This document shows, in pieces, positions 1 through 7,330 of a DNA stretch of 64,000 nucleotides (its first letter is position 1; every line of letters starts with the position of its first letter). The position numbers and the translations under genes were made by a program. Under the pieces are notes generated by a model that saw only the letters and a list, made by a program, of their open reading frames with translations, did no database searches and was not told the origin of the DNA. Source of the stretch: Azospirillum agricola (lineage in GTDB: Bacteria; Pseudomonadota; Alphaproteobacteria; Azospirillales; Azospirillaceae); contig NZ_JAGINM010000003.1 in NCBI RefSeq assembly GCF_017876095.1, positions 189,491 to 253,490 on the forward strand, written 5' to 3'.

Positions 1-45
1 GCCTGCCTTCAAAGAGTTGCAAGTGTGTGTGCGGGAGTTTGATCG

Positions 46-687
46 ATGAAGATCCTGATCGGTGACGATCATGTGCTGTTCCGGGAAGGTCTGCGCCGGC
101 TGCTGGAGCAGCTGAAGGAGGGCGCGACCTTCGGGGAAGCGAGCAACTTCGACGAGCTTCTGGCGCTGGCGGGAGCGGGCGAGGCCTATGACCTTGTCCT
201 GACCGACCTGCGCATGCCGGGCTGGCCCGGCTTCAGCGGCATCGAGGCGCTGCGGGAGAAGCAGCCGGGCGCCAAGGTGGTCGTGGTGTCGGCGTCGGAG
301 GCGCACAGCGACGTGCGCGAGGCGCTGGAGAACGGCGCCGCCGGCTACATCCCGAAATCCTCCAGCGTGAAGATCATGCTGAGCGCGCTCGACCTGATCT
401 TCTCGGGCGGCGTCTATGTGCCGGCGACGGTGCTGCGCGAGGGCGCGGAACCGGAAGCCCGCGTGGTCGTGCCGCCGGCCGACCCGCAGCTGGAGCAGCT
501 CCTCACCCAGCGCCAGCGCGAGGTTCTCGACCGGCTGCGCGAGGGCAAGTCGAACAAGCAGATCGCCCATGAACTGGGGCTGTCGGAAGGCACCGTGAAG
601 ATCCACATGACCGCGATCTTCAAGTCGCTGGGCGTGCGCAACCGCACCCAGGCGGCGATGGCCTTCCCGCAGTCGCACTCGGCCTGA
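46..687 (+). CDS. LuxR/NarL-family two-component response regulator
   Basis: This 213-residue protein has the two-domain layout of NarL/FixJ-type response regulators. The N-terminal receiver domain (about 1-125) shows the acidic pair D7/D8, the probable phospho-acceptor D54 in LVLTDLRMP, and a conserved lysine in the YIPKSSS loop. A C-terminal LuxR-type helix-turn-helix (about 147-208) carries LTQRQREVLDRLREGKSNK and EGTVKIHMTAI. It is expected to bind DNA after phosphorylation by a histidine kinase. No kinase gene lies in the window, so the partner and regulon are unknown. The ATG follows a GGGAG ribosome binding site, and the gene ends before a strong hairpin. Confidence 0.93.
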   Translation: MKILIGDDHVLFREGLRRLLEQLKEGATFGEASNFDELLALAGAGEAYDLVLTDLRMPGWPGFSGIEALREKQPGAKVVVVSASEAHSDVREALENGAAGYIPKSSSVKIMLSALDLIFSGGVYVPATVLREGAEPEARVVVPPADPQLEQLLTQRQREVLDRLREGKSNKQIAHELGLSEGTVKIHMTAIFKSLGVRNRTQAAMAFPQSHSA

Positions 688-771
688 CGGAGCGGCGGCC
701 TTTCCATCGGAGTCCGTCCAAGGGACCATGGAACGGCCCGATCCTCTGACGACACCCTGCCTTTGAATAGG

Positions 772-817
772 AAACGGCGCCGCCTGTCCCGCTTCAGGGG
801 ACGGGCGGTGCCGTTTT
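772..817. terminator. Strong hairpin between convergent genes, probable bidirectional terminator
   Basis: A long GC-rich inverted repeat begins with AAACGGC and ends with GCCGTTTT, with about 17 paired bases and two single-base bulges. A T-run follows on the plus strand, and the complementary run follows on the minus strand. It lies between the response regulator (plus) and the CBS gene (minus), so it can terminate both. Confidence 0.8.
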
Positions 818-837
818 CATGCGCGCGGGGCCGCCGT

Positions 838-1272
838 TCAGCCGATTCCCGCGACGAAGCCGCGCAGCGACTCGACCTCGAGCTCGGCGTCGTCGATGCG
901 GGCCTTCACCACGTCGCCGATGCTGATGACGCCGACGATCCGGCCATCCTCCAGGATCGGGATGTGGCGGACGCGGCGGTCGGTCATCACCGCCATCAGG
1001 TCGGCCACGGTGTCGGTCGGCTGGCCGGTGATCAGTTCCCGCGTCATCAGATCGGCGGCCGGGCGCGACAGGGCGGCGGCGCCGTCGCGGGCGATGGCGC
1101 GCACGATGTCGCGCTCCGACAGGATGCCGGCCGGGTGGCCATCCGGCTCGACGACCAGGACGGCGCCGATCCGATGCTCGGTCAGCAGCTGCGCGATGGC
1201 GCCGACGGTGTCGGCCGGTGTGGCGGACACGATGCGATGGCCCTTGCGCTTCAAGACGGCGGCGACGTGCAT
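838..1272 (-). CDS. CBS-domain protein (tandem CBS pair)
   Basis: This 144-residue protein is a stand-alone pair of CBS domains. The first spans about residues 7-62 (SATPADTVGAIAQLL to GILSERDIVRAIA) and the second about 72-128 (TGQPTDTVADLMAVM to GVISIGDVVKARI). Such proteins usually bind adenine nucleotides and act as energy or redox sensors; no catalytic domain is attached. The start MHVAAVLKRKG is preferred over an upstream extension because a GGAGGGAGG ribosome binding site lies just before it and homology begins there. The target in this organism cannot be told from the context. Confidence 0.9.
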   Translation of the reverse strand: MHVAAVLKRKGHRIVSATPADTVGAIAQLLTEHRIGAVLVVEPDGHPAGILSERDIVRAIARDGAAALSRPAADLMTRELITGQPTDTVADLMAVMTDRRVRHIPILEDGRIVGVISIGDVVKARIDDAELEVESLRGFVAGIG

Positions 1273-1354
1273 AGGGTGGGGCCTCCCTCCGGTTTCCCAT
1301 TGAGAGACCATGGTCCGTCGAAGCCGTGTTGCAAGGGAAGCCGCACAAAAGGAA

Positions 1355-1390
1355 GGGCCGGCCACCCCGAAAGGGGTAGCCGGCCCGTCT
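1355..1390 (-). terminator. Rho-independent terminator after ompW
   Basis: Perfect 8-base arms (GGGCCGGC / GCCGGCCC) enclose a second ACCCC-GAAA-GGGGT stem. On the minus strand a T-rich stretch (TTCCTTTTG) follows. It lies 26 bases beyond the ompW stop. Confidence 0.8.
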
Positions 1391-1415
1391 TTCTCAACCC
1401 GGCGGGGCGGATCGC

Positions 1416-2117
1416 TTAGAAGCGGTAGCCGACGCCGATGCCGATCAGCCACGGATCGATCGTGACCTTGGAGTTCACGTCGACGCCGAGGTTGGTCTTG
1501 GCCTTCCAATCGGTCTTCAGGAAGATCTTCTTGACGTCGAAGTTCAGCGACCAGTTGCCGGCGATGGCAACGTCGACACCGGCCTGGAGGGCCCAGCCGA
1601 AGCGGTTCTCATAGTCGGTGTCGATCACGGCGAGGCCGGCCGAGTTGACGCTGTTGGCGGCCTTCTTGTTGTAGAACAGGGTGTAGTTCAGGCCGGCGCC
1701 GACGTAGGGGCTGATGCGCTCCTTCGGCAGGAAGTGGTACTGCACCGTCAGGGTCGGCGGCAGCAGGGACACCTTGCCGGCTTCGACGCTGCCGCCGAGC
1801 GCGGGCAGGATGTTGCCCTTGACGCGATGACGGCTGGTGCCGGCGATCAGCTCGGCCGCGATGTTCTCGGTGAAGAAGTAGGTGAAGTCGACTTCCGGGA
1901 TGTAGTCGTTGCCGATCTTGGCGTCGCCGATGTCGGCGTTGAGCGCCGGGGCGTTCAGCCTGCCCTTCTCCTGCGGGATCACGGCGAGGCCGCGCGCACG
2001 GACGACGATGTCGCCGGCCGACTTGCCCTTGAAATCCTGAGCGAGCGACGGGGAAGAGATGGCGACCAGAGCCGAAGTCGCCAGCAGGGCGGCGGCGGCG
2101 CGCGACAGGATGCTCAT
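1416..2117 (-). CDS. ompW: OmpW-family outer-membrane beta-barrel protein
   Basis: The 233-residue product has a signal peptide (residues 1-24, ending SPSLAQ) and an eight-stranded barrel pattern of the OmpW family. Family hallmarks are VDFTYFFTENIAAELIAGTSRH, PPTLTVQYHF, the SPYVGAGLNYT strand and the C-terminal IGIGVGYRF ending in phenylalanine, the signal for BAM insertion. OmpW proteins form narrow hydrophobic channels in the outer membrane. The start at MSILSRAAAALLA gives a normal signal peptide; a longer frame upstream lacks one. The upstream gap holds inverted repeats that may be regulatory sites. Confidence 0.93.
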   Translation of the reverse strand: MSILSRAAAALLATSALVAISSPSLAQDFKGKSAGDIVVRARGLAVIPQEKGRLNAPALNADIGDAKIGNDYIPEVDFTYFFTENIAAELIAGTSRHRVKGNILPALGGSVEAGKVSLLPPTLTVQYHFLPKERISPYVGAGLNYTLFYNKKAANSVNSAGLAVIDTDYENRFGWALQAGVDVAIAGNWSLNFDVKKIFLKTDWKAKTNLGVDVNSKVTIDPWLIGIGVGYRF

Positions 2118-2237
2118 GGGGAGTGCTCCAGGCGAAATGCGTTGTTTCTGATTTGTGGCATCAGCCGATGGAGGTATTACCAGACTCGCCGTGGGGCTAC
2201 TATGGGTGTCGGGGCAGAGCACAACCGATCCCGCCCC

Positions 2238-2280
2238 GTTGCAGCAGCTCTGCAACAGTGACGAGTTGTCGCATAGACAA
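2238..2280. promoter_or_regulatory. Two inverted repeats upstream of ompW
   Basis: GTTGCAG-N5-CTGCAAC (2238-2256, perfect 7-base arms) and TTGTC-N5-GACAA (2266-2280) lie 120-165 bases upstream of the ompW start, in the gap between ompW and the lipoprotein gene. They look like operators; the regulator is unknown. The second only loosely resembles an FNR/CRP-type site. Confidence 0.4.
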
Positions 2281-2285
2281 TCAAA

Positions 2286-2750
2286 TCAAGGGTTTGAGGG
2301 CGCCGAAACGGATGGCGCCTGCGCCAGACAGTTCTGGATGATGGCGTAGCATTGGCCAAGTCGTGTGGCGCCACCCGACGATCCGCCGTAAGTCACGCGC
2401 TCCACCACACCGTTGCGCAAACTGAAGGTTGCGTCGCAGTCGAAGCTGTAGACTTCCGATCCATAGGCCGGCCAGCCCCAGCCATAACCGTAATGCGGTC
2501 CCCAGCCGGTCCCGTACAACCCGACGCCCGGACTGGGGTAGGAAGCGATGCGGACGCTGCGGTAGGTGAAGAACTCGCGGTTGTCGACCGTCGCCTGCCG
2601 GTCGGGAACGCCGGCGCAGGAGAGCAGCGTGGCCTTCGGCATGCCGACCAGCGCGGTCTGCGCCATCAGCGCCTGGTCGGCGGCCGGGTTGGCGCAGGCC
2701 GCCAGGGTGCCGACGACGAAGCCCCAGCGCAGCAGATGACGCATCGACAT
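2286..2750 (-). CDS. Small predicted lipoprotein, glycine/tyrosine-rich
   Basis: The 154-residue product starts with MSMRHLLRWGFVVGTLAAC, a type II signal peptide with lipobox LAAC, so it should be lipidated and envelope-anchored. The mature part has a segment LVGMPKATLLSCAGVPDRQ, typical of small SmpA/BamE-like outer-membrane lipoproteins, then a Gly/Tyr/Trp-rich stretch and the end segment CYAIIQNCL. The chosen ATG has a GGGAGGG site five bases upstream; an earlier in-frame codon would add a repetitive basic leader. The exact function is unknown. Confidence 0.75.
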   Translation of the reverse strand: MSMRHLLRWGFVVGTLAACANPAADQALMAQTALVGMPKATLLSCAGVPDRQATVDNREFFTYRSVRIASYPSPGVGLYGTGWGPHYGYGWGWPAYGSEVYSFDCDATFSLRNGVVERVTYGGSSGGATRLGQCYAIIQNCLAQAPSVSAPSNP

Positions 2751-2760
2751 GACGACCCTC

Positions 2761-2790
2761 CCTTTCGGCACCCGTCCTTTCGGCACCCGC
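2761..2790. repeat. 15-bp tandem duplication upstream of the lipoprotein gene
   Basis: CCTTTCGGCACCCGT is followed directly by CCTTTCGGCACCCGC (14 of 15 identical). The copy nearest the gene touches its ribosome binding site, so copy number could affect translation. Confidence 0.7.
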
Positions 2791-2808
2791 GTCGCCACAT
2801 GGCGCAGG

Positions 2809-3948
2809 CTAGCGCAGGCGGGACGGCGACAAATCCCGCTCGGTCACGCCCAGCGCCCGGACGTCGGGCGGCAAACCGCCGCCGGTGGCGAGCGCCGCCG
2901 CCGTGCGGCCCATGGCGGGTGCGGTCTGGATGCCGTAGCCGCCCTGGCCGGCCAGCCAGAAGAAGCCTTCGGCCTGACCGTCGAAGCCCACCACCGGCAC
3001 CCGGTCGGCGACGAAGCTGCGCAGGCCCGCCCAGCTGTGCGCGAGTCGGTGAACGCGGAAACGCGACGCTTGTTCCAGCCGGTCGACGGTTTCGGCGATG
3101 TCGATCTCCTCCGGCTGGACGTCGCATGGCGCCACCGGGGTCTCGTCGGCGGGGGAGGCGAGCAGGCGCCCGGCGTCGGGCTTCACGTAGAAGCGCTCGC
3201 CGACGTCGCAGACCATCGGCCAGCTGTCCAGCCCGGTCTTGTCGGCGGGATCGGCGAAGACCGGATCGAAGGTGATGGCGGTCCGCCGTTTCGGCACCAG
3301 CCCGATCGGCCGCACCCCGGCCAGTTCCGCCAGCGCGTCGGCCCAGGCGCCGGCCGCGTTGACCAGCACCGGCGCCGCAAAGCCGCCAGCCGGCGTGTCG
3401 ACCACCCACAGCCCGTCGCGCCGGGCCAGCCCCGACACTCCGGCGTCGGTGACGATTCGGCCGCCGCGCGCCTTCAGCCCGCGCAGATAGCCTTGATGAA
3501 GGGCGTGGACGTCGATGTCGCGCGCGTCGGGCTCCCACACCGCGCCGACGGCATAGTCGGGGCGCAGGAAGGGGGCCATCGCCAGCGTGCGTTCGCGGTC
3601 GAAGCGCTCGACCGAGGGAGTCAGGCTGCGGCCGTCGGCGAACTCCTTCTCCAGCAGGTCGGTCTGGTCGGCGCGGCCGATCAGCAGCACGCCGCGCGGC
3701 GTCAGCAGCGGATGGTCGGCGAAGCCGGCGGGGGGCGCCGTGTAGAAGTCCCAGCTCGCCACCGTCATGGCGCGGACGGTGCGATGCCCGTAGGTCTGGG
3801 TGTAGAGCGCCGCCGAGCGGCCGGTCGAATGATAGCCCGGCTGCGACTCGCGCTCCAGCACCGTCACCCGGCCATGGGCGGCCAGTTCATAGGCCGCCGA
3901 CGCGCCGGCCATGCCGGCTCCGATCACCAGGAAATCCGCCCGTTCCAC
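2809..3948 (-). CDS. FAD-dependent oxidoreductase of the D-amino-acid oxidase (DAO) family
   Basis: This 379-residue protein opens with the dinucleotide-binding motif VIGAGMAGASAAYELA and the conserved ERE / GYHSTGRSAA segment of DAO-superfamily flavoproteins. The C-terminal FAD contact GQGGYGIQTAPAMGR is also intact. Enzymes of this group oxidise secondary or primary amines of amino acids, for example glycine, sarcosine or D-amino acids; the GYHSTGRSAA form is common in glycerol-3-phosphate/D-amino-acid dehydrogenase-like alphaproteobacterial proteins. The substrate cannot be fixed from sequence. It lies 30 bases after the DUF1194 gene on the same strand. Confidence 0.88.
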   Translation of the reverse strand: MERADFLVIGAGMAGASAAYELAAHGRVTVLERESQPGYHSTGRSAALYTQTYGHRTVRAMTVASWDFYTAPPAGFADHPLLTPRGVLLIGRADQTDLLEKEFADGRSLTPSVERFDRERTLAMAPFLRPDYAVGAVWEPDARDIDVHALHQGYLRGLKARGGRIVTDAGVSGLARRDGLWVVDTPAGGFAAPVLVNAAGAWADALAELAGVRPIGLVPKRRTAITFDPVFADPADKTGLDSWPMVCDVGERFYVKPDAGRLLASPADETPVAPCDVQPEEIDIAETVDRLEQASRFRVHRLAHSWAGLRSFVADRVPVVGFDGQAEGFFWLAGQGGYGIQTAPAMGRTAAALATGGGLPPDVRALGVTERDLSPSRLR

Positions 3949-3978
3949 GCTTGCTTGCTCCTCTCGGCCCGGTTCTTC

Positions 3979-4713
3979 TTATGGGGTGCCCGTGCCCTGC
4001 CGGGGCAGGTGGTCGGGCAGCGACACCATTTCAAGGATCAGCTTCTGCCGCAACGCCTCGATGAAGCTGGCGCGGTCCATCGCCGATTTCGCGAAGCTGC
4101 CGGGGCCGCCGATGACGTGCTCCTCGAAATACTCCTCCAGCCAGGGGAATTCGTCGAGGATCGCCAGCCCGTTGACGATGACGCCGCGCCTCGTCACGCG
4201 GTCGCGCGCCGTCGCCGGGTCGAGGCCGCTGTTGGAGAAGCCGTTGGACACGAGGTCGATGACGCGGCGGGGTGCGTTGCCGCCGCCATCGCCGCCTTGG
4301 GCGAACAGCTTGGCCGCCTCCTCGATGGCGCTGCCGATGGCGGTCGAGTCGCCCTGGAAGCCGCGCGGGGTGGCGTCGATGCGGTCGGCGAAGCGCCGGG
4401 CGTCCTCGGGGGTCTTCAGCAGCGTCCAGGGGATCAGCACCTTCAGGCTGTGCGGGCCGGAATAGGCGGTCAGCGTCACCAGCGCCCCGCCGGCCGACAG
4501 CGCGTCGGCCACCGACGGGTCGCGGAAGGCGGCGGCGTGGCCCTGGAGCTGGAATTCCAGGTCGCCCTGGGTGATCGAGGCCGAGCCGTCGAGCGCCAGC
4601 ACCAGCGCGACGCCGGCCCCGGATGCCGGCTTCGGGTCCGGTTTCGGTTCGGCGGCGGCGGGGCCGGCCATGAGGGCGAGGGCGGCGAGGACGGCAAGCA
4701 GGACGCGCGGCAT
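3979..4713 (-). CDS. DUF1194 family secreted von Willebrand A-like protein
   Basis: The 244-residue product has a signal peptide (MPRVLLAVLAALALMAGPAAA) and a VWA-like fold. The DGSASI segment near residue 43 matches the metal-binding MIDAS motif DxSxS, followed by FRDPSVADAL and STAIGSAIEEA, both typical of DUF1194. These alphaproteobacterial periplasmic proteins probably bind ligands through a metal ion; no enzyme activity is known. The start at MPRVLL fits the signal peptide; a much longer upstream frame is only an overlap with mutY. It lies 26 bases downstream of mutY on the same strand. Confidence 0.88.
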   Translation of the reverse strand: MPRVLLAVLAALALMAGPAAAEPKPDPKPASGAGVALVLALDGSASITQGDLEFQLQGHAAAFRDPSVADALSAGGALVTLTAYSGPHSLKVLIPWTLLKTPEDARRFADRIDATPRGFQGDSTAIGSAIEEAAKLFAQGGDGGGNAPRRVIDLVSNGFSNSGLDPATARDRVTRRGVIVNGLAILDEFPWLEEYFEEHVIGGPGSFAKSAMDRASFIEALRQKLILEMVSLPDHLPRQGTGTP

Positions 4714-4739
4714 GGACACCCCGGAGACGGAGACGGACT

Positions 4740-5798
4740 CTAGGCGTTGGACAGCGCGTGGCGGACCACCTTGACCATCACCGACGGCAGGGCCTGATCG
4801 CCCAGCCGGTCGATGGGCACCCACAGCCCGCCGGCCGCCCTCCAGCCTTCGCCGGCCTGGGCGGCGACCACCCCAAGTTCCAGGTGAAAATGGCTGAAAG
4901 TGTGGCGGACCACCCCCGGCAGCCGGCGCCAGGGGGCGGGCAGCGGCTGTTCCGCCGACACCGCCGCCTCGTCCGGCGCCTCCGGCCCCCAGCCCGTCGA
5001 GGGCACCTCGGTCATGCCGCCGAGCAGCCCGTCCTCGGCCCGGCGGCGCAGCAGCACGGCGCCGTCGGGGTTCAGCAGCCAGTAGGCGACGCCGCGCCGG
5101 GTCGGCTTGTCGGCCTTGGCCGCCTTGCGCGGCAGAGTCTCGGCGATGCCGGCGGCCCGCGCGTCGCACAGCCCGGCCCAGGGGCAGAGCATGCATTTGG
5201 GCTTGCGCGGGGTGCAGACGGTGGCGCCGAGATCCATCATCGCCTGGGCGAAGTCGCCGGGCCGCTCGTCGGGCGTCAGGGTGGCGGTCAGCCGGCGCAG
5301 CGTTGGCTTGGCGTTGGGCATCGGCGTCTCGACCGCGAAGATGCGGGCGACGACGCGCTCGACGTTGCCGTCCACCACCGTCGCCTTGCGGCCGAAGGCG
5401 ATGGAACTGACCGCCGCGGCGGTGTAGGCGCCGATGCCGGGAAGCTCCAGGAGAACCGCCTCGCTCTCCGGAAAGACGCCGCCGTGGCGTTCGACCACGG
5501 CTTGCGCGCATTTGTGCAGGTTGCGCGCCCGCGCGTAGTAGCCGAGCCCGGCCCAGGCGACCAGCAGATCGTCGAGCGGGGCGTCGGCGAGGTCGCGCAC
5601 CGTCGGCCAGCGTTCGGTGAAATTGCGGAAATAGGGGGCGGCGGCCGGCACCGTGGTCTGCTGGAGCATGATCTCCGACAGCCAGACCCGGTAGGGATCG
5701 GCGGTCTCGCCGGGCTTGGCGCGCCAGGGCAGGTCGCGGCGGTGACGGTCGTACCAGGACAGGAGCCGCGCGGCGGCCTCGGCGGAATCACGGATCAT
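4740..5798 (-). CDS. mutY: A/G-specific adenine DNA glycosylase MutY
   Basis: The 352-residue enzyme removes adenine mispaired with 8-oxoguanine in base-excision repair. The catalytic Glu sits in LSEIMLQQTTV, the helix-hairpin-helix is LPGIGAYTAAAV, and the catalytic Asp is in VVDGNVERV. The four cysteines of the [4Fe-4S] cluster are visible in CTPRKPKCMLCPWAGLC (C-X6-C-X2-C-X5-C). A C-terminal NUDIX-like domain (about 230-345) recognises 8-oxoguanine. Length and all key residues are normal. It heads a minus-strand group divergent from dciA, an arrangement common in alphaproteobacteria. Confidence 0.97.
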   Translation of the reverse strand: MIRDSAEAAARLLSWYDRHRRDLPWRAKPGETADPYRVWLSEIMLQQTTVPAAAPYFRNFTERWPTVRDLADAPLDDLLVAWAGLGYYARARNLHKCAQAVVERHGGVFPESEAVLLELPGIGAYTAAAVSSIAFGRKATVVDGNVERVVARIFAVETPMPNAKPTLRRLTATLTPDERPGDFAQAMMDLGATVCTPRKPKCMLCPWAGLCDARAAGIAETLPRKAAKADKPTRRGVAYWLLNPDGAVLLRRRAEDGLLGGMTEVPSTGWGPEAPDEAAVSAEQPLPAPWRRLPGVVRHTFSHFHLELGVVAAQAGEGWRAAGGLWVPIDRLGDQALPSVMVKVVRHALSNA

Positions 5799-5886
5799 GG
5801 GGGGAATAGATAGAGCCCTCGCGGCGTCGGGAGAAGGGCGAAGGCGTTCGCTCTACGGGGAGAGGTTGCGACGGTGGGCTTGCTTC

Positions 5887-5986
5887 AACACGGATTTTGC
5901 GGATTTCACGGATGTCTTTTTTCGGGCCGACGGATCGCCGGCGCTCCGTCTGGAGGCATGTTCCGTGAAATCCGTGGCAAATGCGT
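5887..5986. repeat. Imperfect inverted repeat in the mutY-dciA gap
   Basis: The 315-base gap between mutY and dciA holds GGATTTCACGGA at 5901-5912 and its exact complement TCCGTGAAATCC at 5962-5973. The left side also contains a partial direct copy (CACGGATTTTGCGGATTT). The element is more AT-rich than its surroundings and looks like an intergenic palindromic repeat or remnant. No gene was seen in the gap. Confidence 0.6.
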
Positions 5987-6113
5987 TCGCCGCTCCGGCG
6001 CTTGGTCCCGGTCGGCCGGCGCTGGGAAAGCGCCCCCGCTTGCGCTACGGTGCGGCCACCCCACATGACCCGGCAGGAACGGCGCGGGCACGCCAGAGGA
6101 GCATCGGCAGCGA

Positions 6114-6590
6114 ATGAGCGGACCACGGCGCATCGGACAGACGGTGCCGGAGGTGGCGGGCAAGGTGCTGGGCAAGCGCGGGCTGGCCTTCGGCGCGCTG
6201 ATCACCGACTGGCCGGCCATCGTCGGTCCGCAGCTCTCGCTGCGCACGGCCCCCGACAAGCTGAGCTTCCCGCGCGGCAAGCGCGAGGAGGCGACCCTGC
6301 ACATCCGCGCGATGGGCGCCATCGCGCTGGAGCTTCAGCACCTGGAGCCGCAGATCATCGAGCGCATCAACAGCTTCTTCGGCTACCGCGCGGTGGCGAG
6401 GATCAAGCTGATCCACGCCGCGCTGCCCGCCGCCCCCTCGCCGATGCTGCGCCAGCGCGCGCTGACGATGGACGAGGAGATCTCCGTCACCACGACGCTG
6501 GCGGCGGTCGAGGACGAGGAGCTGCGCGCCACGCTGGAACGGTTCGGCCGGTCGCTGCTGGCCCGTCCGGCCAAGCGGCCGGGGCGCTGA
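6114..6590 (+). CDS. dciA: DciA (DUF721) replicative helicase loader
   Basis: The 158-residue protein carries the N-terminal DUF721 domain (about residues 10-100): GKVLGKRGLAFGALITDWPAIVGPQLS, then ATLHIRAMGAIALELQHLEPQIIERINSFFGY. DUF721 corresponds to DciA, which recruits the DnaB helicase in bacteria that lack DnaC. The C-terminal 50 residues are variable. It is the first gene of a plus-strand run dciA - DsbA-like - smc that is conserved in alphaproteobacteria. Confidence 0.88.
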   Translation: MSGPRRIGQTVPEVAGKVLGKRGLAFGALITDWPAIVGPQLSLRTAPDKLSFPRGKREEATLHIRAMGAIALELQHLEPQIIERINSFFGYRAVARIKLIHAALPAAPSPMLRQRALTMDEEISVTTTLAAVEDEELRATLERFGRSLLARPAKRPGR

Positions 6591-6663
6591 GGGCCGCCGG
6601 CGCTTGCCGGGGCGGCCGGTCATTGTCTATACATCGACAACATCTGGTAAGGATGAAGGCATC

Positions 6664-7314
6664 GTGAACCGCAAGATTTTGGGACTCGCCGGGCTTCTCG
6701 CCGTTGGGATCACCGCCACGCTGGGCGGGGCCGGGCTGACCGCCGCGCCGGCCTCGGCGCAGGCCGCCGCCCCGCTGCCGCCGCTGGACCAGCTGCTGGC
6801 CGAGCGCGTGCTGGGCGATCCGAAGGCCCCGGTGACGATCCTCGACTATTCGTCGATGACCTGCCCGCACTGCGCCGTCTTCCACACCGAGGTGCTGCCG
6901 AAGATCAAGGAGGCCTACATCGACACCGGCAAGGTGAAGCTGGTCTTCCGCGACTTCCCCTTCGACAAGGCGGCCTTGAGCGCCAGCATGCTGGCCCATT
7001 GCGCCCCGACCGAGCGCTACTTCCCGCTGACCGACGTTCTGTTCAAGAGCCAGGCCCAGTGGGCCCGCGCCGCCGATCCGGCCAAGGCGCTGGCCCAATA
7101 CGGCAAGCTGGCCGGGATGAGCCAGGAGACCATCGACGCCTGCTTCGCCAACACCCAGCTGGCCGACGGCATCCTGAACAGCCGCATGGTCGGCCAGAAC
7201 CAGCACAAGGTGGAGGCGACCCCGACCTTCATCCTCAACGACGGCAAGGAGAGGGTCGAGGGCGCGCAGTCCTTCGAGGTCTTCGCCAAGGCCATCGACA
7301 AGCTGCTGAAGTAA
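6664..7314 (+). CDS. Secreted DsbA-family thiol-disulfide oxidoreductase
   Basis: The 216-residue protein has a signal peptide (first ~33 residues, ending PASAQA) and a DsbA/thioredoxin fold. The redox motif is CPHC in YSSMTCPHCAVFHTEVLP, and the cis-proline loop appears as EATPTFILNDG. It should oxidise or isomerise disulfides in the periplasm. A GTG start (VNRKILGLAG) preceded by AAGGATGAAGG is preferred; an earlier ATG would add 20 non-homologous residues ahead of the signal peptide. It sits between dciA and smc. Confidence 0.88.
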   Translation: MNRKILGLAGLLAVGITATLGGAGLTAAPASAQAAAPLPPLDQLLAERVLGDPKAPVTILDYSSMTCPHCAVFHTEVLPKIKEAYIDTGKVKLVFRDFPFDKAALSASMLAHCAPTERYFPLTDVLFKSQAQWARAADPAKALAQYGKLAGMSQETIDACFANTQLADGILNSRMVGQNQHKVEATPTFILNDGKERVEGAQSFEVFAKAIDKLLK

Positions 7315-7330
7315 AAAAGGTCGTTTCCCG

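Noticed and set aside
3979..5511. A fused frame joining mutY-region sequence to the DUF1194 protein
   Set aside because: The N-terminal part is an alternate reading of mutY; the signal peptide at 4713 marks the true start.
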